A DNA stretch of 64,000 nt from Zizania palustris (taxonomy: Eukaryota > Streptophyta > Magnoliopsida > Poales > Poaceae): the NCBI GenBank assembly GCA_019279435.1, contig JAAALK010000283.1:7378001-7442000 (forward strand). The letters run 5' to 3'. The notes beneath the pieces were generated by a model. That model was not told the origin of the DNA. It ran no database searches and worked only from the letters and a program-made list of their open reading frames with translations. Positions within the stretch are counted from its first letter, which is position 1; every line of letters begins with the position of its first letter. Position numbers and translations under genes: made by a program. Below are positions 38,066 to 48,097 of this stretch, piece by piece.

Positions 38066-39164
38066 TCAGATTTCCCGTTAGGTAACCTCGATCTTCGTTT
38101 GTTTTACCTAGAGTCCAGAAAACCCTCACAAAAAAAATCCCCACCGAAAACCCCTTTGTGCCTTGCGATTTTAATTTCAGTTTTTAACCTTGTTGAGTTT
38201 GTGTTCTTGGTCGAGTCTTGTTGCGGGTTTAGTAATCCCTTTGTGTCGTTTGAGTAGTAGTTGGTCTTGTGTCTCAAAAAATTCCCCACCCGAAAACCCC
38301 CCCTCCACAGCCCTACTCGTTTTCCACATCGAGTCTTTGTGACCCCCCTTCGGTAAAACAGGCATAACTTTTCGCTCGTTTGGCAGAAAAATCTGAAATT
38401 TTTTGAGCATATTCTTGACCCCTGTTAGCCTTCATTTGAATCGCCAAAAAAAATCAGGAAGATAAAGAAAAAAATTGGTCAAAGTTTTTGCTCGCCGTTC
38501 AGCGAACTTGTTGAATTTCTGTGAACCACATCCCACCTCAGTTGCAGGTGCCAATTTTTGTGGTTGCATCTCTTGTCATCCTTGTTCAAAAAAAAAACAG
38601 AGTGAAAAAAAAGAACCGGTCCTGTCGATTGCTTGTCCGATCTCTTGTCCGATCTCTTGTCCGATCCCTTGTCCGATCAGCGGCAGCGGCAGATTTTGCT
38701 TGTCCGATCCCTTGTCCGATCTCTTGTCCGATCCCTTGTCCGATCAGCGGCAGTGGCAAAAAGCTGAATTTGGCCTATTATTGCCTCCACTTGAGTTTTG
38801 GGCACATAGTTTCCCTCTATTGCTTGAATTTTCACATTGGGAGCACTAAGGCCAGCAACTTTGATGCGTACTAGGGAACACTTATTGAACTTGGTTTAAC
38901 TGTTATTACTATCGCTAATCCTTGCTACTCACTTTGCCTTCCAAGCTACACCTTTCTCTTGGTCAGGACAGGTTCATTTCTTGCAATTGCACACCACCCT
39001 CCACTTGGTTCATCACCTATAGGCCGGTGACCTCACTGCGGCGGGGTAAGAACACTTGCAAGCGTGGGTAAGGCACTTGACGGATTGCTTCCACCACACA
39101 CCCACCACCCCACCTAGCTGTTTTCCATAAGGATTATTCTTTGTTGTTTTGTCTTTTCACTAAC
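38066..39164 (+). other. Long untranslated leader of F
   Basis: About 1.1 kb separates the PBS from the gag ATG. It is rich in C/T runs and CCCCTTT, contains the 12-bp array at 38632-38757 and has no convincing ORF; open frames over the array are repeat translations. Confidence 0.6.
38632..38757 (+). repeat. Two-level 12-bp repeat in leader of F
   Basis: CTTGTCCGATC[T/C] is repeated four times from 38632, followed by AGCGGCAGCGGCAG. The whole block of four 12-mers plus AGCGGCAG is then repeated from 38699. The higher-order offset is 67 bp. Confidence 0.9.
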
Positions 39165-40060
39165 ATGGCAGATAACAGCGGTACCCCTCCATCTGATTTT
39201 AATGACTGTGTCTCACGACGTGCTCTACTAGAGTCTCAGCGGCAGACCTACTGGACCGGATGACTGCCTTAGAAACATGCTTGCCTGCTGCACAAGCCGA
39301 CGACGACCATGTTGAGGAGGAAGACGACCATGTTGAGGAGGAAGACGACCTATCCTATGCCGGAAACAATGGCATTGACCCTGACGAGGCTGCACATCAT
39401 CCCTTTCAGTTCAATCATCAAGGTATGGGCGGCCACCGCAACCGCCATCCACGAGGTAACAATGGCAATCGCAGGAACAATGATCCCTACTCCAAGGTAA
39501 AATTTTCAGTACCTCATTTTGCTGGCACCTATGATCCAGATGCATATTTAGATTGGGAGATGTCAGTCGAACAAAAATTTAATGCCCACATGGTTCCTGC
39601 TATCCACCGCGTGCGCTTAGCTACTAGTGACTTCACTGGATATGCTCTTCTTTGGTGGACTGAAATAGTTCAGGTTGGCAATGAACCATAAAATTGGGGT
39701 ATGTTAAAACAGCAAATGAGTGGTAGATGGGTTCCTCCCTCATATAAGTGTGATTTGAGAAAAAAATTGCAGCGCCTAAACCAAGGAAATAAATCGGTAG
39801 AGGAGTATTATCAGGAGTTGCAAATAGGTTGCATGCGCGGTGAAATTGAGGAGGACAATGAGGATAAAATGGCCCATTTTTATGGTGGTTTAAGACGTGA
39901 AATTCATGATATCATTGATTATAAAGAATACAACCACAGCTTGCTATGCTTGCAGAAAAAGAATTGCAGGGTCGCCAACAACCACAACGCAGCATGAGGA
40001 CCAACATTGGTGGTGCTACTTCACGCTCAAGTGGGCAGCAGCAATGACCACCACCACCAC
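39165..40060 (+). pseudogene. gag: Broken gag of F
   Basis: The likely start ATG is at 39165 (MADNSGTPPS). The frame shifts near 39245 and the gag continues from 39260 (MTALETCLPA). A duplicated 18-bp acidic segment (DDHVEEE repeated) comes next, then the Retrotrans_gag domain: KFSVPHFAGTYDPDAYLDWE, with ALLWWTEI before a TAA at 39689-39691. After the stop the same domain resumes from 39701 (RWVPPSYKCDLRKKLQRLN, SVEEYYQELQ) and loses frame again near 39940. At least three lesions are present. Confidence 0.85.
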
Positions 40061-40071
40061 CTTCTCGACCG

Positions 40072-41130
40072 GTGGCTACATCAGCACCTTCTACATCTAC
40101 AGCCCAGGCTGAGAGCTCCAAGGTTGCAGCATCCAAGGCGCCAGCCAAGTCCACCTCCTCGGCGGCCTGTACTGCACGTTCTATAGCGATCCAGTGTCAC
40201 CGATGCAAAGGATTTGGCCACGTTATGAAGGACTGCCCTAGTCAGTGGGCTTATATCGCTACGAAAGACGGTGGCTATGTAAGTGCTAGTGATGTTGAAG
40301 ATGAATACGCACTTGCTGCTAACATTGTAGGAGATTACGATGCTTCCGACGATGATGTTGTTTTTGCACCGAATGCCTCTGCCGACCATGAAGCACCTAT
40401 TGTACAACGCGTCTTGAGCACTCACATGGAGCAGGATGATCGGGCACAACGGAATAATCAGTTTCAGACCTTCTTCATCGTCAATGACCATCGTGTACGT
40501 GTCATCATCGACAGCGGTAGTTGCAACAATTTGGTGAGCCACGACATGGTAACGAAGCTTCAACTTCCCACACGTGCGCATCCACACCCTTACCATGTGC
40601 AATGGTTCAACAATAGCGGTAAGGTCAAGGTAACACAAACTGCTCACATCAAATTTTCCATTGGTACATACTTCGGAGTTGCTGATTTTGATGTAGTACC
40701 AATGCAAGCATGTTCTCTGTTACTTGGTAGACCTTGGGAGTATGATACTGATGCTACACACCATGGTAGGAGCAATAAGTACACATTTATGTATAAAGGA
40801 AAGAAAGTTACATTGCTTCCTATGACTCCTGCTGAAATTGTGAAATTTGAACAAGAAAAACATGTTAGGGACGCACAAAAAAGCAAACAACCTTCTGAAA
40901 ATCAGCAAGTAGCTAAAACGCTTTCGAGGCAACAGAAAGATAAATTTGCTTCTCCTTCTTCATCACAAGTTATTAATCTGAAAGGACGTGTCGTGCTTGC
41001 AACTAAAACTGACCTTGCTGAAATTTGTGATGATACTCCCATGATATATGGCTTGATTTGCACGAACGTGCTGTTTTCACTTGCGAACATTCCTAACTCT
41101 GTTCCTGTTGCAGTCACTGACCTTTTGTAG
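40072..41130 (+). CDS. pol: Gag C-terminus and protease of F
   Basis: This 352-codon open segment has an Ala/Ser-rich linker, then a CX2CX4HX4C knuckle (CHRCKGFGHVMKDC) and an acidic spacer. The aspartic protease follows, with VIIDSGSCNNLVS as the active-site loop and LLLGRPWEYD as the second conserved motif. It ends in TAG at 41128-41130, just before the RT (the same frame continues EFNDVFPAEIPPG). That stop interrupts the PR-RT polyprotein, so it is a decayed piece of a formerly continuous frame. Confidence 0.85.
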   Translation: MATSAPSTSTAQAESSKVAASKAPAKSTSSAACTARSIAIQCHRCKGFGHVMKDCPSQWAYIATKDGGYVSASDVEDEYALAANIVGDYDASDDDVVFAPNASADHEAPIVQRVLSTHMEQDDRAQRNNQFQTFFIVNDHRVRVIIDSGSCNNLVSHDMVTKLQLPTRAHPHPYHVQWFNNSGKVKVTQTAHIKFSIGTYFGVADFDVVPMQACSLLLGRPWEYDTDATHHGRSNKYTFMYKGKKVTLLPMTPAEIVKFEQEKHVRDAQKSKQPSENQQVAKTLSRQQKDKFASPSSSQVINLKGRVVLATKTDLAEICDDTPMIYGLICTNVLFSLANIPNSVPVAVTDLL

Positions 41131-42363
41131 GAGTTTAACGATGTTTTTCCTGCTGAGATACCACCCGGGCTGCCACCGATATGCGGCATCGAGCACCAAA
41201 TTGATTTGATCCCGGGAGCGTCTTTTCCTAATCATGCAGCGTACCGTACCAATCCAGAGGAGACAAAAGAAATGGAGCGCCAAGTACAGGACCTTCTTGA
41301 TCGTGGGTACGTCCGTGAAAGCCTTAGTTCTTGTGCAGTACCCGTTCTTTTGGTGCCTAAGAAAGATGGTAGTTGGTGCATGTGTGTTGATTGTCGTGCT
41401 ATTAATAATATCACCATTCGATATCGACACCCTATTCCTAGATGGGATGACATGCTTGATGAGCTTAGTGGTGCCATTATCTTTACTAAGATCGATCTCC
41501 GTAGTGGCTACCACCAAATTCGCATGAAACTAGGTGATGAAGGGAAAACTGCTTTTAAAACAAAGTTTGGATTATATGAGTGGCTTGTCATGCCTTTTGG
41601 ACTTACTAATGCACCTAGTACCTTCATGCGCTTGATGAATGAAGTCCTACGGCACTTTATAGGATGCTTTGTGGTTGTATACTTTGATGATATCTTGGTT
41701 TATAGCAAGTCTCTCACGGAACATGTTGAACACCCACGTGCTGTTTTTTCTGTCCTTCGTGAGGCTAGAATGTTTGGTAACATTGAGAAGTGCACGTTTT
41801 GCAGGGAACGAGTTGTGTTTCTTGGATATGTTGTCACTTCACAGGGTATTGAGGTTGACGCGGCAAAGGTAGAAGCAATCAACAGCTGGCCGCAACCCCA
41901 AACTATCACACAGGTACGTAGTTTTCTCGGTCTTGCAGGTTTCTACCGGTGTTTTGTGAAAGATTTCAGCACCATAGCCGGTCCTTCGCATGAGTTGACC
42001 AAGAAGGGAGTCACTTTTACTTGGGAACCAGCACAAGAACAAGCTTTTGCCACACTCAAGGATCGTCTTACACATGCACCTCTACCTCAGCTACCCGACT
42101 TCAGTAAGCCTTTTGAGTTAGAATGTGATGCTACTGGTTTTGGAATAGGAGGTGTGCTGCTACAAGGAGGTAAACTCGTGGCCTATTTTAGTGAGAAATT
42201 ACATGGTCCACAGTTGAATTATTCTACCTATGATAAGGAATTATATGCCTTAGTGCGTGTGCTTGAAACTTGGCAACATTACCTTTTGCCTAAGGAGTTT
42301 ATTATTCATTCGGATCATGAAGCATTGAAGCATATACGTAGTCAAGCAAATCTGAATAAATGA
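41131..42363 (+). CDS. pol: Reverse transcriptase-RNase H of F
   Basis: The open segment begins at the RT N-terminus (NDVFPAEIPPGLPP). Motifs visible: VLLVPKKDGSWCMCVDCRA, FTKIDLRSGYHQIRM, PFGLTNAPSTFMRLMN and catalytic YFDDILVYSK, then QVRSFLGLAGFYR. The RNase H has ELECDATGFGIGGVL and YSTYDKELYALV. An in-frame TGA at 42361-42363 cuts it before the end of RNase H (the homologous NADALSR-type motif appears downstream at about 42430). Confidence 0.9.
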   Translation, partial: EFNDVFPAEIPPGLPPICGIEHQIDLIPGASFPNHAAYRTNPEETKEMERQVQDLLDRGYVRESLSSCAVPVLLVPKKDGSWCMCVDCRAINNITIRYRHPIPRWDDMLDELSGAIIFTKIDLRSGYHQIRMKLGDEGKTAFKTKFGLYEWLVMPFGLTNAPSTFMRLMNEVLRHFIGCFVVVYFDDILVYSKSLTEHVEHPRAVFSVLREARMFGNIEKCTFCRERVVFLGYVVTSQGIEVDAAKVEAINSWPQPQTITQVRSFLGLAGFYRCFVKDFSTIAGPSHELTKKGVTFTWEPAQEQAFATLKDRLTHAPLPQLPDFSKPFELECDATGFGIGGVLLQGGKLVAYFSEKLHGPQLNYSTYDKELYALVRVLETWQHYLLPKEFIIHSDHEALKHIRSQANLNK

Positions 42364-42666
42364 CATGCTAAATGGGTAGAATTTATTGAGACTTTTCCAT
42401 ATATCATTAAGCATAAGAAAGGGTAAGATAATGTGATTGCTGATGCTTTATCTAGACATTATACATTGCTTTCTCAACTTGATTATAAGATCTTTGGTTT
42501 AGAAACATTGAAGGACATGTATGCTACTGATTTGGACTTCAAAGATGCTTTTGCAAATTGTACAGATGATCGTGCTTGGAACAAATATGTGTTGAATAAT
42601 GGATATCTTTTTCGTGCTAACAAGTTATGTGTGCCAGCTAGCTCTCTTCGCTTGTTGTTATTATAG
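42364..42666 (+). pseudogene. pol: RNase H tail to integrase linker of F
   Basis: It continues the same polyprotein frame after the TGA, reads KWVEFIETFPYIIKHKKG, meets TAA at 42424-42426, then DNVIADALSRHYTLL, and stops again at TAG 42664-42666 just before the integrase zinc finger. Three point nonsense changes in about 300 bp show relaxed selection. Confidence 0.8.
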
Positions 42667-42684
42667 GAAGCACATGGTGGTGGT

Positions 42685-43473
42685 TTGATGGGTCATTTTG
42701 GATCAAAGAAAACTGAAGATATGCTATCCACACACTTCTATTGGCCTAGGATGAGACGAGATGTTGAGCGCTATGTGGCACGATGCACTACTTGCAATAA
42801 AGCTAAGTCCCGTCTAAACCCACATGGTCTTTATATGCCTCTGCCCATTCCTAGTGTACCTTGGGAGGATATTTCTATGGATTTTGTGTTAGGATTACCT
42901 AGAACTAAGAGGGGGAGGGATAGTATTTTTGTGGTGGTAGATCGGTTCTCTAAAATGGCACATTTTATACCTTGTCACAAGAGCGACGACGCTACCAATG
43001 TTGCTGATTTGTTTTTCAGAGAGGTCGTACGCTTGCATGGAGTTCCCAATACCATCGTTTCAGATCGTGATGCTAAATTCTTAAGTCATTTTTGGAGGAC
43101 GTTGTGGCATAAGTTGGGGACGAAGCTGCTGTTTTCTACTACTTGTCACCCACAAACGGATGGGCAAACAGAGGTCGTCAACCGCACATTGTCCACCATG
43201 TTGAGGGCTGTTTTGAAGACCAACTTGAAGCTCTTGGAAGAGTGTTTACCTCATATTGAGTTTTCATATAATAAGTCAGTACACTCCACTACTAAGGTAA
43301 GTCCGTTTCAAATGGTCTATGGCTTTAATCCACGTGCTCCTATTGATTTGCTACCATTGCCACCATCTGAAAAATTGAATTTTGATGCTACTACACGTGC
43401 TGAAATATTGCTTAAGATGCATGAAACTACTAAAGCAAACATAGAGAAAATGAATGAGAAATATCGTGCTTAG
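42685..43473 (+). CDS. pol: Integrase of F
   Basis: The N-terminal zinc finger shows GHFGSKKTEDMLSTHFYWP and CTTCNKAKS. The core triad is D in SMDFVLGLP, D in VSDRDAKF and E in GQTEVVNRTL. YNKSVHSTTKVSPFQMVYG follows. The segment stops at 43473 in MNEKYRA, where a frameshift leads into the C-terminal piece beginning near 43454. Confidence 0.9.
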   Translation: MMGHFGSKKTEDMLSTHFYWPRMRRDVERYVARCTTCNKAKSRLNPHGLYMPLPIPSVPWEDISMDFVLGLPRTKRGRDSIFVVVDRFSKMAHFIPCHKSDDATNVADLFFREVVRLHGVPNTIVSDRDAKFLSHFWRTLWHKLGTKLLFSTTCHPQTDGQTEVVNRTLSTMLRAVLKTNLKLLEECLPHIEFSYNKSVHSTTKVSPFQMVYGFNPRAPIDLLPLPPSEKLNFDATTRAEILLKMHETTKANIEKMNEKYRA

Positions 43474-43975
43474 GAAAGAGATAACATTTGAACCGGGTGA
43501 TCTTGTTTGGTTGCACTTGCGCAAGGATCGTTTTCCTGATTTGAGAAAGTCTAAATTGATGCCCCGTGCTGATGGTCCTTTTTGTGTGCTTGAGAAGATA
43601 AATGATAATGCATATAAACTTGAGTTGCCTGTAGCTTTTGGGGTTACTCCCACATTTAACATTTTAGATTTAAAGCCCTATTTGGGAGATGACGATGAGC
43701 TTGAGTCGAGGACGACTCCAATTCAAGAGGGGGAGGATGATGAGGACATCACTTCACATGATACACACATGGAGCCTCCACCTACAATTCAATTACAAGG
43801 ACCAATCACACGCGCCCATGCCCGTCGCTTGAACCATGAGGTTAATTCTTTCCTTAGCAATTGTGTTAATATTTGTTTGGATAGGATGCTACTGAATACT
43901 AGTGATATTTTGTTGCTTAGGAACATGGGAGATGGAATAGAAGAGTTGGAGTTGAAGACGGAGTCGCACGGATGA
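43454..43975 (+). CDS. pol: C-terminus of F pol, running into the 3' LTR
   Basis: The integrase C-terminal domain (FEPGDLVWLHLRKDRFP, SKLMPRADGPF, NAYKLELP) is followed by an acidic linker. From 43738 on the coding lies inside the LTR: ITSHDTHMEPPP, the GPITRAHARRLNHEVNSFL motif, and a short hydrophobic/acidic end at 43975. No chromodomain. The same 80-odd codons are still open in the 5' LTR, though with several replacements. Confidence 0.8.
   Translation: MRNIVLRKEITFEPGDLVWLHLRKDRFPDLRKSKLMPRADGPFCVLEKINDNAYKLELPVAFGVTPTFNILDLKPYLGDDDELESRTTPIQEGEDDEDITSHDTHMEPPPTIQLQGPITRAHARRLNHEVNSFLSNCVNICLDRMLLNTSDILLLRNMGDGIEELELKTESHG
43725..43737 (+). other. Polypurine tract of F
   Basis: AAGAGGGGGAGGA directly precedes the TGATGAGG start of the 3' LTR. 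It also codes within the pol frame. Confidence 0.85.
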
Positions 43976-44647
43976 TTTGAAGTCAAGAATTCGCTGGTTC
44001 GGACTACATCGACCACCATGCACCAAAATGGGCATAACTTCCTCATACGAAGTCCGATTGATGCGTTCTTGGACTTTTTGGAAAGCTAAGGAGAATATGG
44101 ATCGTTTTCCGTTGTTCGTCTCATTTGGAGTCTCGAGTCGACCTGTGTGTTTGAAACAGTCCTGCGTGACAGAATTGGGCCCTGTTGGCCCATAGTCCGA
44201 GTCTGTACGTCTTCTAGCCCATAAGTCCGAGTCTATACGTCTTCTACAGGCTGCCCACGCCTTATATACTCATGCCAGCCACCTTTAGGGTTAGGTTTTG
44301 CTTTGTTTGCATCTACACTTGTGTGTTTAGATCCCGCTCCTGCACCGGACCGATTGGCTGCTGCATCAGCGTTTGGGAAATCTCTCCTCTTCATAGTTTA
44401 TATGTGATTTGGCATTCGGCTTGTATCCTTCCTGTTCTTGCTTGTGTTCTTGGGTTTGCTTGCAGGAACTAGCCTTCGTGGCAAGGTCAATCGCGCCCTG
44501 CGTGTTTGATAACCAACGGAGACGGTGGTGTAGCGATTGCAAGGTTTTGATCCGCCGGACTAGAGCCTTGGATCGTCAACGTCGAGATTCTCCCCCAATC
44601 CAAGTTATCCTTTACCTAGCGGAAGATCGGGACCAATCCCCCATTAG
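43738..44647 (+). repeat. 3' LTR of F
   Basis: It matches 37141-38052 with scattered substitutions and small indels (for example around 43810-43830 and 44090-44115), roughly 3-4% by eye. It ends ATTAG before the CACG duplication. Confidence 0.88.
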
Positions 44648-45998
44648 CACGAGATTGAGTCACTGTTTTAAAGAGCGATCAACATCTCAGAAGGCCCTGT
44701 ACCCCTTTGACCGGATCAAGGATGGAGATTAAATCCCATAGGGATTTAATCAGAGCGCTCCGATCGCGATCATGCGGCCAGGATTAAATCTGGTACGACA
44801 AGCGCTAAGGGACTCGTACCCCCCTTCGTCTCCGACTCCGGCGGGCTCTGGTGCGGCGGCGACAATGAGGGGGCTAGGAACTAGCTCTTGGTGAAAACGG
44901 AAAGAGGGGAGTGAGGGGAGTGCGATGGTATCGGAGATGGCGACAGTGGACGACTGACGGCGATCAGTTACAAGAGTAGACGACGAAGGCCCTTCGGGTG
45001 CTCGACGGCGACGACGATCCGGTGGCGCCCACGGCCAACGAAGTAGATGCTGAGGATGGGCGGGCTCCGACGGTCATGACGGTGGCAGCAGTGTGTACGG
45101 AGGTGGCCCGAGGTGGCGGCGAGCAGTGGCCAGAGGTGAAGCAAGGAAGGAACTCGAAAAAGCGGTTGCGGTGCTATGGAGTGCTCTGGCTAGGGCTTTA
45201 GAGGTGGGCGGAGTGCGGTGAGCCGAGGGGGTCTTTATAGGGTCATCAGCGGCGATTAAACGGAAGGAAACCAGGGTTTCCTTCCCTCTCCGGCGAGGGT
45301 TTCCAAATCCCGGCCAAGCTTCCTTAAGCACGAAACCGCGTCGGCCATAGATGGAAATGGATCGCCGGTGCTAGAGGGAAAGGAATCTGGGCACGGATTG
45401 ATGAATAAGGGCAGCCGGCGGCGAGAAGAAGGAAGGGGATCACCGGGAAAGTAAAGGGGAGAGGGGGGTTCCATCGGGGACGATGGATTCGACAGGTGGC
45501 CCCCACCTGTCGGCGGGTGATTGAAAAAGGAAGGGCTGACAGGCGGGCCTCGGCGACTAGAGAGATGGAGGCGGGTGCGAGTGGCTGACACGTGGGGCCG
45601 AGGCGGGGCGCGGGTGGGAGAGAGAGGAGGGAGGTTGGAGCCGACACCTGGGTCCCACTTGACAGTGACACGGGCGCTGGGCTGGGCCGGGCTGAGGCAG
45701 ATTGATGGTTTGCGGCCCACTAGGATTTAAAAAGCTTTTCTGAATTAATTTAATTCCAGTAATTCATTTATTTTTTTAATAGTTGAATCACTGTTGATAA
45801 AAATTTGTAAAAATTCCTAAAATTATATCTTGGCCTCTAGATTCTATCATAAATTTTCCAAGTTGAAATTTTAAGTTTTCCCCCTTGTTTGGCTTTAATA
45901 GGGCTCTTTTAGGGGTTTCTTTAATTAAATAATTCCTTTAATTCCCTGAAAAATGAATTTCCTTTATTTTATTTATTTTTAAATCTTGGGATGTTAAA
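44648..45998 (-). repeat. 3' LTR of E, inner part
   Basis: It resumes after F at CACGAGATTGAG and runs to GATGTTAAA at 45998, where the sister LTR ends GATGTTACA. The terminal CA equivalent has therefore mutated. GC-rich open frames here (45256-45720, 44998-45201) recur in the other LTR and are not genes. A TATA-like box lies near 45231-45242 on the - strand. Confidence 0.88.
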
Positions 45999-46000
45999 AT

Positions 46001-46014
46001 CCTATCCCCCTTGC
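46001..46014 (-). other. Polypurine tract of E
   Basis: The element strand reads GCAAGGGGGATAGG immediately before the 3' LTR. Confidence 0.75.
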
Positions 46015-46040
46015 AGAGAATCTTGTCCTCGAGATTCAGA

Positions 46041-46711
46041 TCAATCCTCGAATAGCTTTGGTTGTTGTGCTTTGAGTTCTTCCTCTTTTTCCCATGTAGT
46101 TTTCTGTACGGGATGATTGCTCCACTGAACCTTATAGAAGAGGATGACGCGACTCCTGGTGGTCCTTTCTTTGACTTCCAGGATGTTGACGGGCTTTTCC
46201 ACATAGGTCAGATCTTCTTGAATGTTCAACTGCTGAAGGTCTACTTGCTCTACTAGGACTCGAAGACACTTCTTTAGTTGCGACACATGAAATACATTAT
46301 GTACCCTAGCCAATGAGGGTGGTAGCTCCAACTGATAAGAGACTTAGCCTTGGCGTCGAACAATGGGAAAAGTTCCAACGTATCGAGGTGCTAATTTTCC
46401 TCTCATGTTAAACCGTTGGGTGCCACGGAGAGGGGTAACTCGGAGGTAAACATGGTCTCCCTCTTTAAAGGCTAAATCTCGACGACGATTGTCCGCATAG
46501 CTCTTCTGCCGAGATTGGGCTGTCTTGAGTCGGTCTCTGATAATCCGTACCTTCTCTTCAGCTTCTCAAAGGATGTTTGTTCCAAACAATTGGGATTCGC
46601 CGCTTTCATCCCAAAGTAGAGGCGTCCTGCACTTACGTCCATATAAAGCTTCGAACGGGGACATCTGAAGGCTGGCTTGATAATTGTTGTTGTACGAAAA
46701 CTCGGCATACG
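46041..46711 (-). pseudogene. pol: Integrase C-terminal domain and chromodomain of E
   Basis: Reading leftwards: KVRIIRDRLKTAQSRQKSYA, FKEGDHVYLRVTPLRGTQRF and KLAPRYVGTFPIV, then a stop near 46340, then LARVHNVFHVSQLKK. A chromodomain follows, with VNILEVKERTTRSRVILFYK and KTTWEKEEEL, ending at 46041. In plant chromoviruses this domain targets integration to heterochromatin marks. A frame change and at least one stop break it. Confidence 0.85.
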
Positions 46712-47083
46712 TTAAACTCTCTTCCCAAGTTCCTCCAAAATCCAGATGCATGCCCGAAGCATATCCTCTAATATCTGATTTACCCTTTCAGTTTGTCCAT
46801 CCGTCTCAGGGTGGTATGCTGTGATGAAGTTTAGTCTTGTTCCCATTTCCTCTTGCAGGTTTTCCCAGAATCGAGATGTAAACTGACTCTCTCTATCGGA
46901 GACTATCTTCTTGGGTACTCCATGATGACACACTATGCGGGCCATATATAATTCTGCTAGTTTAGTGCCACTGAAGGTCGTCTTGATGGCTATGAAGTGC
47001 GCTACCTTTGTTAGCTGATCAATGATTACCCATATAGAATCATATCCAAGTTGGGTCTTTGGGAGTCCGGTGATGAAATCCAT
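46712..47083 (-). pseudogene. pol: Integrase catalytic core of E
   Basis: This 123-codon segment has the complete triad: D in MDFITGLP, D in VSDRESQFTS and E in GQTERVNQILEDML. It is cut off from the zinc finger upstream and the C-terminal domain downstream by frame changes. Confidence 0.9.
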
Positions 47084-47143
47084 ACCGATCTCTTCCCATT
47101 TCCATTCAGGAACTTTAAGTGGCTGTAACAGTCCTGCGGGTCT

Positions 47144-47470
47144 CTATTGTTCTGCTTTTACTCGTCGGCAGGTGTCACATTCTGTGACAAACTGAACAAT
47201 CTCCTTCTTCATGCTAACCCACCAATAACGTTCCTTCAAGTCTTGGTACATCTTTGTACTCCCAAGATGGATAGAGTACAAAGTATCATGGGCCTCCCTT
47301 AGAATAAGGGTCTTTATCTTCGGTTTATCTGGCACACAGATCCTGGTTCTGAACCATATGGTGCCATTCTCATCCTCTGAAAATCCTAGGGCCTTGCCCT
47401 GTCTCATGTTCTTCTTAATGGCGGCTATATCCGGGTCTTCTAATTGAGCCTCACAGATCTGTTCGAACAA
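47144..47470 (-). pseudogene. pol: Integrase zinc finger of E
   Basis: EAHDTLYSIHLGSTKMYQDL followed by YWWVSMKKEIVQFV and CDTCRRVKAEQ forms the HHCC finger typical of gypsy integrases. It begins after a stop near 47488 that separates it from RNase H. Confidence 0.85.
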
Positions 47471-47647
47471 GACAGGTTGGGTCTCCTAGGTGGCTAGATA
47501 GGCTCCTGTGGTTAACCCGAGATTTAACTTTTCCATCTCCTTATATAGTAAAGGCGTGTGACCCTAAATCACGATGGCGGCGCAATATCCTTTACGACTT
47601 AGAGCATCAGCCACCACGTTTGTTTTGCTGGGATGGTAGTGAATACC

Positions 47648-48064
47648 TTAGTCGCGGTCCTTTATTAATTCTAACCATCGCCTTTGCCTAAGGTTGAGAT
47701 CCGGCTGCGTGAAGATATACTTCAGACTCTTGTGATCCGTAAAGACTTCGGAACGGGTTCCGACCAAATAATGCCTCCATATTTTTAGGGCGTGCATAAC
47801 AGCGGCCAATTCCAGGTCGTGTGTAGGGTAGTTTAGCTCATGGGGTCTCAACTGCTGAGAGGCGTATGATACAACCTTTCCGTCTTGCATAAGAACACAT
47901 CTCAATCCCTGGCGAGATGCGTCGCAATAGACATGGAAGTCCTTCCTGATATCCGGTAGGGTCAGTATGGATGCTGACACTAGCCGGGTCTTGAGGGTAT
48001 GAAAACTTTCCTCGCATTCGGGAGTCCATTCAAACTTCTCTCCCTTCTGCAACAACTTAGTCAT
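47648..48064 (-). pseudogene. pol: RNase H of E
   Basis: It contains FHVYCDASRQGLRCVLMQDG, YASQQLRPHELNYPTHDLEL, HYLVGTRSEVFTDHKSLKYI and RQRRWLELIKDRD. The catalytic D of CDAS, the E of DLEL and the D of FTDH are present. It is broken from RT by a stop near 48100. Confidence 0.88.
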
Positions 48065-48097
48065 AGGCTTGGCTATCTTGGAGAAATTCTCAATAAA

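Larger units (their letters stand above)
37141..44647 (+). mobile_element. Ty3/gypsy element F nested in the LTR of E
   Basis: This 7.5-kb element on the + strand has LTRs 37141-38052 and 43738-44647, an iMet PBS, a 1.1-kb leader, gag, protease, RT, RNase H, integrase and a PPT. All domains are present in order, but stops and frameshifts occur in gag, after RNase H and at the end of integrase, so it is non-autonomous. The LTRs differ by several percent by eye. No chromodomain is visible; the pol C-terminus instead carries a GPITRAHARRLNHE motif that is encoded within the LTR. The lineage within gypsy is left open. Confidence 0.92.

Noticed and set aside
43454..43975. Chromodomain at the end of F pol
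   Set aside because: The C-terminus lacks the aromatic-cage and W-E motifs seen in element E (46041-46331); it ends with a GPITR motif instead.
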